NCBI GenBank assembly: GCA_963281255.1
Contig: OY725491.1
Coordinates: forward strand, 4,638,857-4,702,856
Reading direction: 5' to 3'
Length of the DNA: 64,000 nucleotides
Source of the DNA: Aphrocallistes beatrix
Taxonomy: Eukaryota > Porifera > Hexactinellida > Sceptrulophora > Aphrocallistidae
The translations under genes were made by a program, and so were the position numbers. Positions 23,585 to 35,299 of the stretch are shown in pieces (the first letter of the stretch is position 1; the number at the start of each line of letters is the position of its first letter). The notes under the pieces were generated by a model. It was not told where the DNA came from and ran no database searches. It worked only from the letters and a program-made list of their open reading frames with translations.

Positions 23585-24954
23585 GGTTAAGCAATACAGT
23601 TATTCGAGCATAGCTCAGCCATTATAGGAGTTAGAAGGCTGAAATTTTAATAGAATCTGTATACTAACATACCTCACATATGATGCAACTATCATCAAAA
23701 TTTTAAAAATTGATAATTTTGGTGATTTTTGTGCGATCTTGATTATAATAGTAGGGCAGATCATAGCCTACTCTAATAATGCCTCACAGTAGACTGAAAA
23801 TCATGGACTAGGGATGAAGTAGTAGCCGAATGGATTAATATACGATTAGCCTAAAATCGTTAACCATGTAGAATAGTCATTAAGAATGTATTACCAGCAT
23901 ATATAAACATGGTATCAAAGTACACATATCCGTTGTTAAATTTCGATTAGTCATCATATCATTGCGCAACAGGTCATTCTAAGGACAATTTTAGCGATTT
24001 TCTAAGCTGTTTTAACCCTATTTCTAAATGGTATTAAGGTGTGATTTTTGTGTAGAACCAAGATTAGTACAAGGTGATTTGAAAAATTTAGAAATTTTCA
24101 ATGGAATGTTGTTGCATTCCTACGTTGCTATGGTAAAGCATTTTGGTCAGTTTGGGCCATTTCATGCAAACTGTAATGATTAGAGCTCCAAATTTGATTG
24201 TGTTTGATAGGCAATGGACTACTTCTTATTAGGTAACAATACAACTTGAACTTCTAAATTCAAGGAGTTTTGAGTTATGGGTTGATTTTAAGATTGTGAC
24301 TAAACACTAAATTGTCGCATAACTCTGTAGTCTGTGAATTTAGAAGTAAAATTTGTATTATTACCTAATAGGAAGTAGCCAATTGCCTATCGAATACGAT
24401 CAAATTGTAAGACCTAGTTCTTACAGTTTGCATGAAATGGCCAAAACTGACCAAAATGCTTTACCATAGCAACGTAGGAATGTAACAACATTCCATCGAA
24501 AATTTCTAAATTATTCAAATCACCTTGTACTAATCTTTGTTCTACACAAAAATCACACCTTAATACCATTTAGAAATAGGGTTAAAACAGCTTAGAAAAT
24601 CGCTAAAATTGTCCTTAGAATGACCTGTTGCGCAATGATATGATGACTAATCGAAATTTTGACAACGGATATATGTACTTTGATGCCATGTTTATATATG
24701 CTGGTAATACATTCTTAATGCCTATCCTACATGATTAACGATTTTAGGCTAATCGTGTATTAATCCATTCGGCTATTACCGCATCCTTGGTTATTTTACT
24801 GTGAGGCATTATTAGAGTAGGCTATGGGCAGATGTATTTTGAGATGTTATCTCCCTTATAATTAATCAATGGTGACCGTAGGCGACCGAAGGGAGCCTCC
24901 GGCGGACACAAAGTGTCCGCCAGCCGCGCAGCGCAAGCAAGCGAAGCGCGCTTG
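23585..24954 (+). mobile_element. HINE1 copy, 5'-truncated and interrupted
   Basis: Internal HINE1 sequence at 23585-23761 resumes at 24834-24954 and ends in the GC-rich hairpin with GCGCGCTTG. The interruption is the foldback at 23762-24826. Confidence 0.8.
23762..24826. mobile_element. Complete foldback element, CATAGCCTAC family, 1,065 bp
   Basis: Ends CATAGCCTACTCTAATAATG / CATTATTAGAGTAGGCTATG, flanked by GGCAGAT at 23755-23761 and 24827-24833. The two arms are inverted copies meeting near 24290. The empty site is confirmed because the flanks join into a normal HINE1 sequence. No ORF inside. Confidence 0.9.
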
Positions 24955-25839
24955 TACTTATATAAATTCCTAAGCTTTTGTGGGCGATTAAAACCGAAGA
25001 CTGCCCGCAATTTTTTTGCTATATTTTGACAATATATATTTCTGTCATTATTGGATATATTCAAACAAATTTTGTCCTATAGGTTTGCTTTAATATGTTG
25101 ACTATTATCCCAAAATTTTTTATTTATTTACACCTCTTTAAGATAATTGCTGTTGTTTTTTTATCTTTTATGTATTCTTTGAATCATATTTCTGTTGCCA
25201 TTACTAGTTAGAATAATTTCAAAATTGGATTTATCAACTTGAATATTTTGTTCGTCATACGCCAAATTTTACGATTATATTTTGAAAAATTCTTTGTGCA
25301 AATCATATTACTAAAATATTCACGAATATTTTCTCTTATTTTCTTCTCAAAATGATACCTTATAATATTGTTTACCTACGTCTTGTTATGATGAACCAAT
25401 TATGCTATGGATTCTTTTTTTATTATTTGGCTCATTACGTTAAATAATTATGCAGCTCTACAATATAATTAAGGATTTACCTTCAATCTTACTTCAACTA
25501 GCTTGAATTATATGAAAGTACTAGTATATTTGAACATTTATGACTTGTAATACTAATACAAAATATTGCGGTAATTTATTTGACAGTGTTTAATTGGCTA
25601 TAAAAAATTGTTAATGCAATCTAATGGATATAAATACTCATACCATCACCCGACACCCTATCCACAAACATATAATCGAGTTAATTCTTACTGACTAAAT
25701 TATTTAATTCAACAACAACAACAATAATATAAAAATTCAAAACTAAATGTAACTGAATAAACAAATAAACACTAATATTCTAAAGTGATTCGTCGCTATC
25801 CTGGCATGAAGATGCGAGAACCGCTGCCCCGAAAATTCG
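24955..25839. other. No gene seen
   Basis: Very AT-rich sequence with no open frame of note. Confidence 0.35.
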
Positions 25840-25977
25840 TTAAGCCTCTCGAGGTAGGCTATCTTTCTCCCTTGCCTCTCCAGTTTGCTTTTCGTGCGAT
25901 CGGTCCTCCTTAAGTTTTTGTTGTTCCCTCTTGAATGCTTGGAATTCTTGAATAAAAATTTCCAGGGCTTGTTCCAT
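25840..25977 (-). CDS. Possible 45-residue charged helical peptide
   Basis: An ATG at 25977 opens a frame encoding MEQALEIFIQEFQAFKREQQ followed by a Lys/Glu-rich tail ending LPREA, with stop at 25840-25842. The region is GC-richer than its AT-rich surroundings and the peptide is strongly helical. It resembles the N-terminus of some retroelement gag proteins and could equally be a first exon. No splice donor or downstream exon was found. Confidence 0.3.
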   Translation of the reverse strand: MEQALEIFIQEFQAFKREQQKLKEDRSHEKQTGEAREKDSLPREA

Positions 25978-26928
25978 TTGACAAATTTGAGATATTTAGA
26001 AAATATTAAAAAAAGATGTTAATTGAAATTGTAGAAGATATGAAAAGATGTTTGTAAATTCCAATTTATAGAACGTTAGTCAACACAGGTGGTCTAACAC
26101 ATTTACGATGCATTTTGTTACTAGTATAGCATGTAATAATGTAATTGAATGGATCATCATAATCACTTCATGGCATCTAATAAATATTTTTAACAAATAT
26201 GGTATCTATTTCAAACGCAATCATCTATAAGCATCGTCAGTTTCGGTATTCTTTTGCAAAATGTGGTAATTCGAGATAAATGCGGGGAGTAACTTGCTAC
26301 ACCAGGACATGTTACTACAGCACACGCCTCATCAAGTGCCATAGAGTTTTCTGACCAAGACGACATTTAGCATTGAGCACATTGTATATAGTCTAGTATT
26401 ATAATACTATGAAATTCTTGTATTGGTGGTATTGATTCATTATAGTACATTCACTCTATCCTTCCTGACTAAACTAAGATTAGAATAGTTACTATTAGTA
26501 GTTTGGACTATCCTGTTTAATTTGAAACGTATCTAGGATTTTCCGAGATAAGATAGAGCATATATTGAAATTTTCACATAGTCCCGAGGGTTCAATACAA
26601 GCTTGGCTATGGTGAATTGTACATCTAGTATATTCCAAAATTATATACGTACTGTCGTTGTCTAACTGTGGATAATCATATCACAACATCATTTATGGAA
26701 CTACGTAATAATAAATAAATGTCTCTTAGTGTTACCACTAATATAATTCATGGACGAATTTATACAACGTTATGTACAATTTGTTCTAAAATTATAATCA
26801 ACATTAGATCAGGACATTGTGAAAGTAATTAATTACTCATAAAGTTAAATGATTATGAGGATTGGCGGGATTCTTATTGATAAGGTTTCAAGTCAAAAGC
26901 CATATCGACATATCAGGTGACTAGATAA
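25978..26928. other. No gene seen
   Basis: AT-rich gap before the Tc1/mariner-type element end at 26931. Confidence 0.35.
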
Positions 26929-26930
26929 TA

Positions 26931-27270
26931 CAGGGTCACCCAAAAGTCACATAGCACTTTTTTAAAATACTACAGTTTTTTATCCATGCATTTATATATT
27001 ATGTTTTTACACTCAAATTAAAGATAAATGAATACTCTACAAATTAAACTAAAAACAAAAAAATAAAATCATTATTAACCTGGTTACAAAAGATGTTGAA
27101 AATGTTTTCCTTTTTCGCTTTCACACATTCTCACTCGTTTTTTCAGATTTTCAAAAACATCACTCAACTGGGCATCGGTAATTTTGGAAATTTCACGTTT
27201 AACCGTATACGGCCGGTAATAATTCGTTTGATTTATTCAATGACTTTTTGGTCATCAATTAGGTTTTAAA
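26931..27270 (-). pseudogene. 3' end of a Tc1/mariner-superfamily element with transposase C-terminus
   Basis: After a TA the terminus CAGGGTCACCCAAAAGTCAC begins. On the minus strand a transposase tail reads VKREISKITDAQLSDVFENL then KKRVRMCESEKGKHFQHLL, with the stop at 27084-27086. The G-K/G-H-F-x-H ending is typical of a Tc1/mariner-like transposase group common in insects and other invertebrates. The catalytic core is absent, so only the last ~60 codons plus the terminal repeat remain. A related 5' terminus (CAGGGTGACCAACAAG) lies at 36203. Confidence 0.55.
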
Positions 27271-27640
27271 AGTCCCATTTTGGGGTTTCAATACTTTCTA
27301 AGAACATCGATAACTAGTTATTTTTTTACCTACACTTAAGTGTACAATATTTATTAGGATATCATTCTCACTTACTTCAGCTAAATTCAAGCTATCATTT
27401 CAACCATACAAGAATAGTTAGGAATATCATTGTTTGTACAGGCTTACAATGCAAGATTATGTTATCAATTCCCCAAATACTGGATCCAATGCTTTATTTG
27501 GCTATGGTAATAATTGCGAAATTAGAAGCGTTGTGATGATCGTAGATTAGTTCAGAACTGATCATTACTTATTTTCACTTGCAATTATATATCAATCAGA
27601 TCCAATTACCTATGGTTTCCACTCTAGAGATTCCTCTAAT
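27271..27640. other. No gene seen
   Basis: AT-rich gap between two element remnants. Confidence 0.3.
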
Positions 27641-27649
27641 TACAAGTAT

Positions 27650-28990
27650 TTGTTATAATTGGGAAGCTCTAGGACTATATTCTAGACTATAATCCTATTG
27701 TATAAACAAGAGTCCCCCAATTGTATAAGCTAGGCATGTCCCTATTATGAAAATTGTGTAAACTAACTTGTGTTTGAATAAATAATTGACTGTACAGTTT
27801 GACTACTAACTACGTATTTACAATATATACAACTCTCTCTTTTCTCTCTCTCTCATCAAGTCCCACCAGTTCTTGGCCATTTCCCATCCTCCCACTGTCC
27901 TCCAGCAACTTTGACAGTTTGTGGCACAGGTGTCAGCGATTAGCCTTGCTCGTGAGTCGGAATACGCTGGCTGAAGGCATCACTCACTAAGTTGGAAGCT
28001 CTACCGAATCAGGATTGTCGACGCTTGCAGACAAGTTCGCTCAGATGGAGCACACCATTGGAGCTGCTATCACGGAAGTTCTGAGAGAAAACCGCGAACT
28101 TCGAGCTGAGAATGTACGTCTGAGTGCGCAAATTAGAAGCAGGAACTTCTGCTCCTCTTCCATCAATCACACCCACAGTGGGACCATCCCCACCAACAGT
28201 GGTTGTCAGTAACAGCGATCATAAAGAAGCTGTTTCACCAGAGCAATGGCACGCGGCTGACCAATCTAAAGACAAATATCCAAAGCGCATCTATATTTAT
28301 TGTTACTCAATCTTATATTTGTTAGTTTGGTCAAATTTATTTAGAGATTGGTTAGTAGTATTAGAGACCTGAAAAGCAATCAAATGATATGGCGACAAAA
28401 GAATTTGAATAACAAACTTGCCATACTTTCTCTGAAAATTTTGACATGTTTATTTATCATATATGACGAGAATAATACAATAGGAAATTAACGCGATTGC
28501 AAATTTATTCTACAATACTATGCCTCTAAAGCAAAATGAGAAATAAGGATTCGAATCTATTGTGACTTCGACGCCTGGAACTTTGTATAATTAGGAGATC
28601 TATGCTAATTTTCTATGCTAATTTTGTTTACGTAAGATTTAATACAATTTTATTTGTTAATTCATTGTGCAGATTCCGAATCTCAGAAGTTATAATGTCT
28701 ACTTAAATAATTAAAATAATAATTAAAATAAGCTCAGCGTAGTCCGACTCACGAGCAAGGCTAATCGCTGACACCTGTGCCGTCAAACTGTCAATAGTTG
28801 CTGGAGGAGATGTGGGAGGATGAGGAGTGGCCGAGGAACTGGATTGGGAGGGAGAGAGAGAGAGAGAGAGAGAGGGTGAGAGAGACGGTGATCGGGAGGC
28901 TGGAGTGGGGTGTTGGATCGGTCCGGAGGACGATTAGGGGTAGGGGGATCATCCCCCCGCCCCAGACAACGGAAAAAATTATTCATTTTA
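27650..28990 (+). mobile_element. Probable LTR-element remnant with gag-like start and inverted flanks
   Basis: A 145-bp GC-richer block near 27820-27965 recurs inverted at about 28745-28890, including TTAGCCTTGCTCGTGAGTCGG. Between them, frames at 28015-28120 (LADKFAQMEHTIGAAITEVL then RENRELRAENVRL) and 28124-28230 (Pro/Ser/Thr-rich) form a frameshifted short protein with a leucine-zipper-like helix, as at the start of many LTR-element gag proteins. A (GA)n tract lies at 28853-28874. The inverted rather than direct arrangement is odd for LTRs, so this may be a rearranged or foldback copy. Confidence 0.4.
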
Positions 28991-29880
28991 CTAAAAAGTA
29001 CATATGACAGGTAAAGGATTACATCTGAAATGCTATGAAGTGAATTGAGATACTTACCGGAAATATTTTAAGAACTTTATTGTGTCCAATAATCAATCAA
29101 ATAAATAATAAAATAAAATAAAATAAAAAGATAAGGTTATTAGTTTTGTAATAAAGTTTGTTGCTTCAATATATACCTGAGCTCTTCCTTCTTGGGAGGC
29201 CTTCACAAGTACATGTAGTCGTAATTGTTAACTTGAGTTCTATGTCTATTATATTGTAGTTCATTGGAAACACCTAAGTGATAATTATTAACAGATTTAT
29301 ATTTAAGCTATTTCTGAAATACAAATTACCAAATAAGGAAAGTGATAAAATGAAGTTTCAGTAATGCAGAACTTGAATATTATTTCGTTTGATGTTTACA
29401 AATACTAATATCTTACATTCCATGAGAGAAAATGGTAAAGTCTCTTCGGATGAAAATATATTTGAATTCACATTGACACATATTATCAGTCAGCTAATCC
29501 ATCATAATATTGAAAATTTGTCTTATTAGATATTTCTTTCGAAGAATTTGCAAAGGTTTTGTGATTGTAAATAAATAATATAGAAAGTTGAGATATTAGA
29601 CTATTGTGACAGTGTTTCTCAAAGTGGATCATATCAGTTTAGAATATCAGATAGTATCTTGTTCATTGAAATTGATGAATTGTATTAGTGGTTTAGTCAA
29701 TAATGTCTTTATTGTTTTGGAGGTTCGCCTGCAATATCTCATTACACTCCTATTGAGTGTTAAATTACCACCCATTGTTTACTTGTACCCCATTGTCAAT
29801 GAGAATAGTATTGATTATATTATATACCTAGCAGTAGCATTGATATATGAGTGGTTTCATCTACAAATCCACCCAAACAG
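28991..29880. other. No gene seen
   Basis: Open frames here lack ATG starts and recognisable motifs. This is probably piggyBac 5' flank and intergenic DNA. Confidence 0.35.
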
Positions 29881-29882
29881 CC

Positions 29883-29892
29883 TGTATAAATA
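29883..29892 (+). promoter_or_regulatory. TATA box ahead of the piggyBac transposase
   Basis: GTATAAATAC lies about 85 nt upstream of the ATG at 29975. This is a positional inference. Confidence 0.4.
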
Positions 29893-29974
29893 CAGTAATG
29901 ATTTGAGTGGTACAACAAATCATTCATACTATCATTTCATACTACAAATCATTCATACTATTTGATAAGGATAA

Positions 29975-32031
29975 ATGGCTACAAATATATCCGACTTGGC
30001 TTATTTATCATCAAGTGACGAAGATGCTCTCGATATTTCCGAGCTTTCCTATTCTTCTAGCAATGAAGATGTAAGTCAAGACGAATGTGACAATGATGAT
30101 GTATTTGGAATTTGTGAATTCCTAACTTCGCCAGACTCGCAAGACTCTGACACCTCATCTAGGTCTGATCATGAAACTCAAGGCATATACTTATCCAAAA
30201 GAAAATCTTCATCATCTACACGGTGTGCTAAGAGACTTTTTTATGAGATGTATCGCGAACCCTTCCGAATTATTTCCAGTCAGAGAAAAAGTGGGAGGAA
30301 CGAATCAAATTTAACCTTGACCGAAAGGTTTCAGTAAGTGGTCTCCCAAGAACAGACTTGTTTCTTTATGCAATTGAGGCAAACAATGAAACTAGCGTAC
30401 AATTGGCCAAACAAAGCCACCGACGGATGCTGTGCTCGCTAAAAACTCCAATTGAAAGGTTTTATCCTGAACTGTGGGAAATCACAGCTCGATGTCAACT
30501 AGCATCTTATCCCTTTTTCGATGAACCTTTTGAGGATGCTATGCGTGTTAACAGAGTCCCTAATAAACTATTCGAAAAAGTACAACAAGCAATTGAGGAG
30601 CCAACAGAACCCTTACACTCAGATCCCCCTCCACCCCAGCACGTACTTTCGGATGAAGCAAATTACCTCATGCAAACAGACGAACCGATTGATTTTTTGA
30701 GGCGATCTTTCGGAAGTACGAATTTCTTTTCCATCCTAAACGAGATGAAGAGGTATCGTAAACAGAAAAAATTAGACCGAGCGCCTCATAACTATGTCAT
30801 CCCAACGTATGATGAGATCAAATGCTTCGTGGGGTTGTTACTGTGGACTTCCCTTGCAAAATTTCCCAATCGATGTTCATACTTCACTGAGTCAGAAATC
30901 TACAATCTTCCCAATTTTGTGAAACATACCACACGTGATAGGTTTCAACAACTTTGCCAAATGCTCCATTTTGCAGACAACGAGCAAATTCCTAAAGATT
31001 TATTACCTGCCAAACGATTTGAAGCTAAGCTAGGTAATATAATCTCGAGTTTCAACACTAACTGCAAGAAGTTGCTATCACCAGCAAGATCGCTGTCTGT
31101 TGACGAGATGATGGTAAAATTCTATGGGAGGAGCGTTATACGTCAATACATCAAGGAGAAACCAACTAAATACGGCGTAAAACTCTGGGCTATTTGTTGT
31201 GCCTGTTGTGGCTATTCTTTGACACAAAACATGTATTTAGGAAGTACAGCAGGAGCTGTTGGTGGGCGTGACGTTGTGATTCAACTCTCCGAGCCCTTTT
31301 TGGATAAAGGGCATGTAATTTATTGCGATAGATTTTTTTAACATCTAGACCTGGCAGCATACCTAAAATCTAGAAAAACAGGAATGGTGGGTACATCATC
31401 TGCAACTTCCTTACCCCCCGACCTTGGCTACCTTGTTAAGCACATGCATCCACTGTCTTGGGCCTACAAGTGGTTTAATCAAGAAGCAGACATCAAATAC
31501 CAACAAGACGGCGTTATTCATCACCTACGAGCGAAGGAAGCAGTTTCGTTAGTTGTCTGGATGGATAAGAAGTATCGGAGCGAAGATAAGAAGGTAGTCT
31601 TTATTACCAACTGCCTGCCAAGCATTCCAAAGTACCCAGCTCAATTCCAGCAAAAGAATATTAAAGATGGTTCGCAACAATATTCAAGAGAGCTTATTCC
31701 GAGTCCACCAGTACTGAAAGCCTACAATAATCGGATGGGAGGTGTAGACCGCCACGATAGATTGGTTGGGCACCACTCAATTCCATTGACTACCAAAAGA
31801 GGATATTTGAAAGTATTCTTTCATTTACTTGATTCGGCAGTCGCGAATTCTTGGATACTATTCAAAAATCAAAAAACGAAAGGAAAATGGAATCTCGCGG
31901 AGGAACGAAGGTATACTCTAGCATGGTTCAAAGAAAAAGTAATTTTGGCACTTTGTGGAACCTTCACAACAAGAAAACAAGCCCCATCCCTGAAACTGTC
32001 GAAACCACACGTCATATCGGGCCAGCATTAG
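29975..32031 (+). pseudogene. piggyBac transposase with one frameshift and one stop
   Basis: The ATG at 29975 starts an acidic N-terminus (MATNISDLAYLSSSDEDALD) typical of piggyBac. A frameshift near 30300-30340 moves the frame, which then stays open through the DDE_Tnp_1_7 domain: PIDFLRRSFGSTNFFS, GLLLWTSLAKFP, SVDEMMVKFYGR (first Asp near 31103), VIYCDRFF (second Asp near 31328) and NNRMGGVDRHD (third Asp near 31748). A TAA directly after DRFF at 31339-31341 breaks the frame, but the same frame resumes and runs to 32031. All three catalytic Asp are present. The usual C-terminal Cys-rich finger is not seen on this strand. TTAA-flanked termini were not identified. Only two lesions suggest recent activity. 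Confidence 0.9.
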
Positions 32032-32231
32032 ATTGTAAATATTATTGAGATAATTATTTATTGTTTTTTTAATATCTATGATCATAACTATAATGGAATA
32101 TTATAATAGAAGAAGAGGGAAAGGTGTTATAACATTTAGGACAGAGATATCTGGCTTCTGGAATACCATCAGGTGGCACAACAGTCTTCTGCCTTCCACA
32201 AATTTCTGTTTGCGACTGAAGCAACAACCCA

Positions 32232-32544
32232 TTTTAATTAAGTAATAAATAATAAATAAATAAAATAAAATAAAGATGTAGATAATATTTGAATAGGAAT
32301 GTTTTATTATTGTTATTTATTCTTGCTAGATATTGTGATATTTGAATCTCAACAAATTATGGTTTATTTATTTATCGATTCATTGGTTTCAGTTGTTCTG
32401 AAATGCTAAAGCAATAAATGAGGAATGAGGAATGTAACGAAATATGTAGTGGATTAAGTTCAAACTTCAGTAACAATTTTAAGTAACCTCCAGAGGTCTA
32501 CTTTTCTTTGATGTATCAAAAATTTTGCCATTGTAATCAGGGTT
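32232..32544. other. No gene seen
   Basis: A/T-rich 3' flank of the piggyBac copy, with AATAA-rich runs near 32245-32275. Confidence 0.3.
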
Positions 32545-32760
32545 GGCAGGTTTTGTCCACTTGGACAAAACCTAGTGGTTTTAACCAGGTTAAAACCGTC
32601 CTGTCCAACACTTGGGTGGACAAAACTGTACTAAACCTGGACTAAACTTGGACTAAACTTGGATATAACCATTATATCCAAGTTTCGTCCAAGTTTTGTT
32701 CAGGTTTTGTCCAGTTGTTAAAACCAGGTTTTGTCCACTGCCCTGTCCAAAATTTGTTTT
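32545..32760. mobile_element. MITE-like inverted repeat built of GTTTTGTCCA motifs
   Basis: About ten forward or inverted copies of a GTTTTGTCCA/TGGACAAAAC motif form a near-palindrome, with outer copies GGCAGGTTTTGTCC and an inverted, slightly changed partner. No clear target duplication. Confidence 0.5.
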
Positions 32761-32837
32761 TTGGAAATTTGTTTTTTAGTGTGCTTCCTATATTATTATA
32801 TTGGATCTATAATCCAATATGATAATATACTAAGGGC

Positions 32838-33958
32838 GTTCAAAAAGTTTACATCATTTGTAAATATTAACTAAACCAACATATCTACTATCAATGTAAT
32901 TACATAATGTGTTCAAAGTACTCTCCTTGATTATCGATGCAAAGTTTCAGACGTTCAATCCACTTCGAAAAAGTTTTTGTGTACTCATCTCTCTCGACAC
33001 TATGTAGGTAGTGGTAAACGGCGGTTCCCAGTTCGGATCTTGTTGAAAAATGTTTCCCTCCAAGGTGTTTTTTCATCTCTGGAAATAGCCAGAAGTCGCA
33101 TGGTGAAAGATGTGTAGGGAGGATGTTCTAAAACTTCGAACCCGATTTCATCTATAGTTTGTCTGGTAAGCTTGGAGACATGGGGCCTGGCATTATCGTG
33201 GAGAAGCTTAATTCCACGAGCGCCAGTGCTTGGTCTTCTGGTTTTGTAAAAATCTTCAACCTCTCGTAGACATTTTGATGAGTAAAAGTCACCATTCATC
33301 TTCCCGCCTTTAGGTACAGGTATTTGTGCTACTGGGCCATATGCATCAAAGAATATACTGTATAGTACCTTTTCCTCTCTGAAATCGGGCCGAGGTTTTG
33401 TAAGGGGGATCGAATTTTTTGGGGGCCATGCTTTGCTCCGCTCCTTTCGTTCAGGCTAAGAGAACTTTATCCATGTTTCGTCCCCTGTAACTATTTCATA
33501 TAGTCTTCGTGTATCACAATCTTCATACTTTTTGATGAGTTTTTTTGCACACGACACTCTTTGTTTTTTTTGGTCTTTTGTCAGCAATTTTGGTATCCAC
33601 CTGGCTGAAACCTTCCGCAAATTCAGAACGTCATGCAGAATGTGATGAACTGCTCCCGTCGAGATGTCTACCGTCTCAGCAATCTCTATCACGCTTAAAT
33701 GGGGATCATCATTTATCAATTCCTCTACAATAGCAATTGTTCCGCTGGTAGACGCTGATTTTGGCCTACCTGACCGAGCCTCATCTTCAATGTCCTCCCT
33801 TCCTTCTTTCACTTGACGAACCCATTGTCTAACGGTTGAATATGCAAGAGCATCATATGAATATACTTTGACGAGCTTTTCATAAATATCGACTGGTTTT
33901 TCACCCAACAGCGTACACGCTTTGATGAATGCTCTTTGTTCATATTTATATCCTAAAT
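32838..33958 (-). pseudogene. mariner transposase (D,D34D) with one stop and one frameshift
   Basis: Minus strand. The N-terminal Mos1-type helix-turn-helix reads EQRAFIKACTLLGEKPVDIY and AYSTVRQWVRQVKEG, then the GRPKSAST linker, WIPKLLTKDQKKQR, and the first catalytic Asp in VTGDETWI. A TAG directly after WIKFS (about 33456) interrupts the frame. It reopens through LLHDNARPHVS with the second Asp. A single-base frameshift near 33105 separates this from S-P-C-D-F-W-L-F-P, whose Asp is 34 residues after the second, as expected for mariner. The stop codon is at 32900-32902. A terminus-like AAGGGCGTTCAAAAAGTTT lies at about 32833, and the other terminus was not found. Confidence 0.9.
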
Positions 33959-34245
33959 CTTTTACTCTTCTCCTCAATGTTCTAATCGACACATTTATTC
34001 CACTGTGACGTATTTCATGTTGTGTCTTAGTGGTTTAACCGATTGTTTCTTACTACTCGCTTGACGACGCGTAAATCTCTTTTCCCATGTTTACGGGGTC
34101 TGCCAGCCCTAGGAAGGTTTTGCATCGTCTCCAACATATATTTTGAGCTGTAGCGAGGGGACTACTCAAGGTCTCTGCGATTTTTGAATGATCACACATA
34201 TTATTGTGAACAATATTCATCAATGGCTTTTTTACAATCAAAAAT
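33959..34245 (-). pseudogene. Tc1-like helix-turn-helix fragment fused in frame to the mariner
   Basis: Upstream of the mariner start the minus strand carries pieces typical of the Tc1 N-terminus: a paired-like helix region, NLPRAGRPRKHGKRDLRVVK (the GRPRK hook), and NVSIRTLRRRVKDLGYK just before the mariner EQRAFIKAC. The frame of the last piece runs straight into the mariner with no stop. Frameshifts occur further upstream. A 5' UTR and terminal repeat, which should precede a mariner ORF, are absent. This is either a chimera by deletion or a nested insertion that lost its boundary. Confidence 0.5.
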
Positions 34246-34659
34246 TAAATTATTCAGCTCTGGCATAACGCAGGAGTTGAGCGGATATTTTCAACATTTG
34301 TCTATATATACATTCCAACATATGGAATAGACTTGGTTCGATAACGCGGCCAAGATTGTATTTATCTACAGAATGCTAAGTCTATCTATATAAATTTCGT
34401 ACTAAATTTCTCTTCTACATTTTACTATTGCAATTAATCATAAACATGCTGAATTCAAGCAAAATTAAATCGATAATATGCTATTAAAATATTTGATTTT
34501 CAATCTTGTGGAATTATTAGCAAAATGATATGACAAAATGTGAAATTAATTGCAAAAAGCAAAAAAATCAAAAAAGTCCGAAGCTTTTAGAACTACTTAC
34601 TTATTTCCCTTCAGTAAATATCTAGCTACCAATCTAAGGGATTGAGGTCATTTTACTTA

Positions 34660-35290
34660 TTAACTACCGGGCTTGTTGCCCGGCTGGTTGATGGGGCCAG
34701 ATATGAGGACTGGCTTTCCCCCCTTTTCTCTCCCTGAACATAGAAAAAATTATTAAGATTAGTAGTCAAAATGAATATTTCATTCAATTAATAAGAAAAC
34801 TTAGTACAATTCTTCTGGTTATTCTGAGGAATGAGAAGTTATTAGAAATAGTAAGAAATAATCAAATCTGACATTATTTTTTTTTAAATTATTTTTAAAA
34901 CTTATTTCGATTCTTCCATCCTCCATTAGCCGGCCGGATGTGGGTCGGCGTTTGGCGCCTTCACTCTTCCGTGAGCTAAATAATTTTTATTAAGATTAGT
35001 AGTCACAATTAATATTTCATTCAATTAATAAAAATACTTTTAACTTTCAATTTTTCATATTCCTTTGACCATAGAGAAGTTATTTGAAATAGTAAGAAAT
35101 AATCAAATTTGACATCTTTTTTTCAAAAGAAGTATTTTTAAAACTTTAATTCTAATTTCCTCAATTTGAGTTAATCTGTTCACTATGCCTATTAGCCTGG
35201 ACGTACACGTCCAGGCTTTGACAATGTCGCCAACCCTCTTACTTTCCCTCCTCCTCCTCCTGTTCTTTGATTTCGACAACTAATGTTATT
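34660..35290 (-). repeat. Tandem ~255-bp units with GC-rich hairpins, possibly exon repeats
   Basis: Two well-matched units and a weaker third carry AT-rich bodies with a shared 'attaagattagtagtca' block. Each has a GC-rich hairpin at about 34665, 34925 and 35193: CCGGGC/GCCCGG, GCCGGCC/GGTCGGC with a G-U pair, and AGCCTGGACG/CGTCCAGGCT. Read on the minus strand the GC-rich blocks follow AG acceptor-like sites and are open (for example GREKGGKPVLISGPINQPGN in the first, SRKSEGAKRRPTSGRL in the second). They could be tandemly duplicated exons, or a structured repeat. Confidence 0.45.
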
Positions 35291-35299
35291 ATAATAATT

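Noticed and set aside
28798..29007. Plus-strand frame with an RERERERER run
   Set aside because: It is a translated (GA)n microsatellite inside an element flank.
29606..29965. 119-codon plus frame before the piggyBac gene
   Set aside because: No ATG, AT-rich hydrophobic translation, no motif. Probably upstream flank of the transposon.
32100..32235. Minus frame with VPPDGIPEARYLCPKCYN after the piggyBac gene
   Set aside because: The C-x2-C pair looked like the piggyBac C-terminal finger, but it is on the opposite strand and has no splice context.
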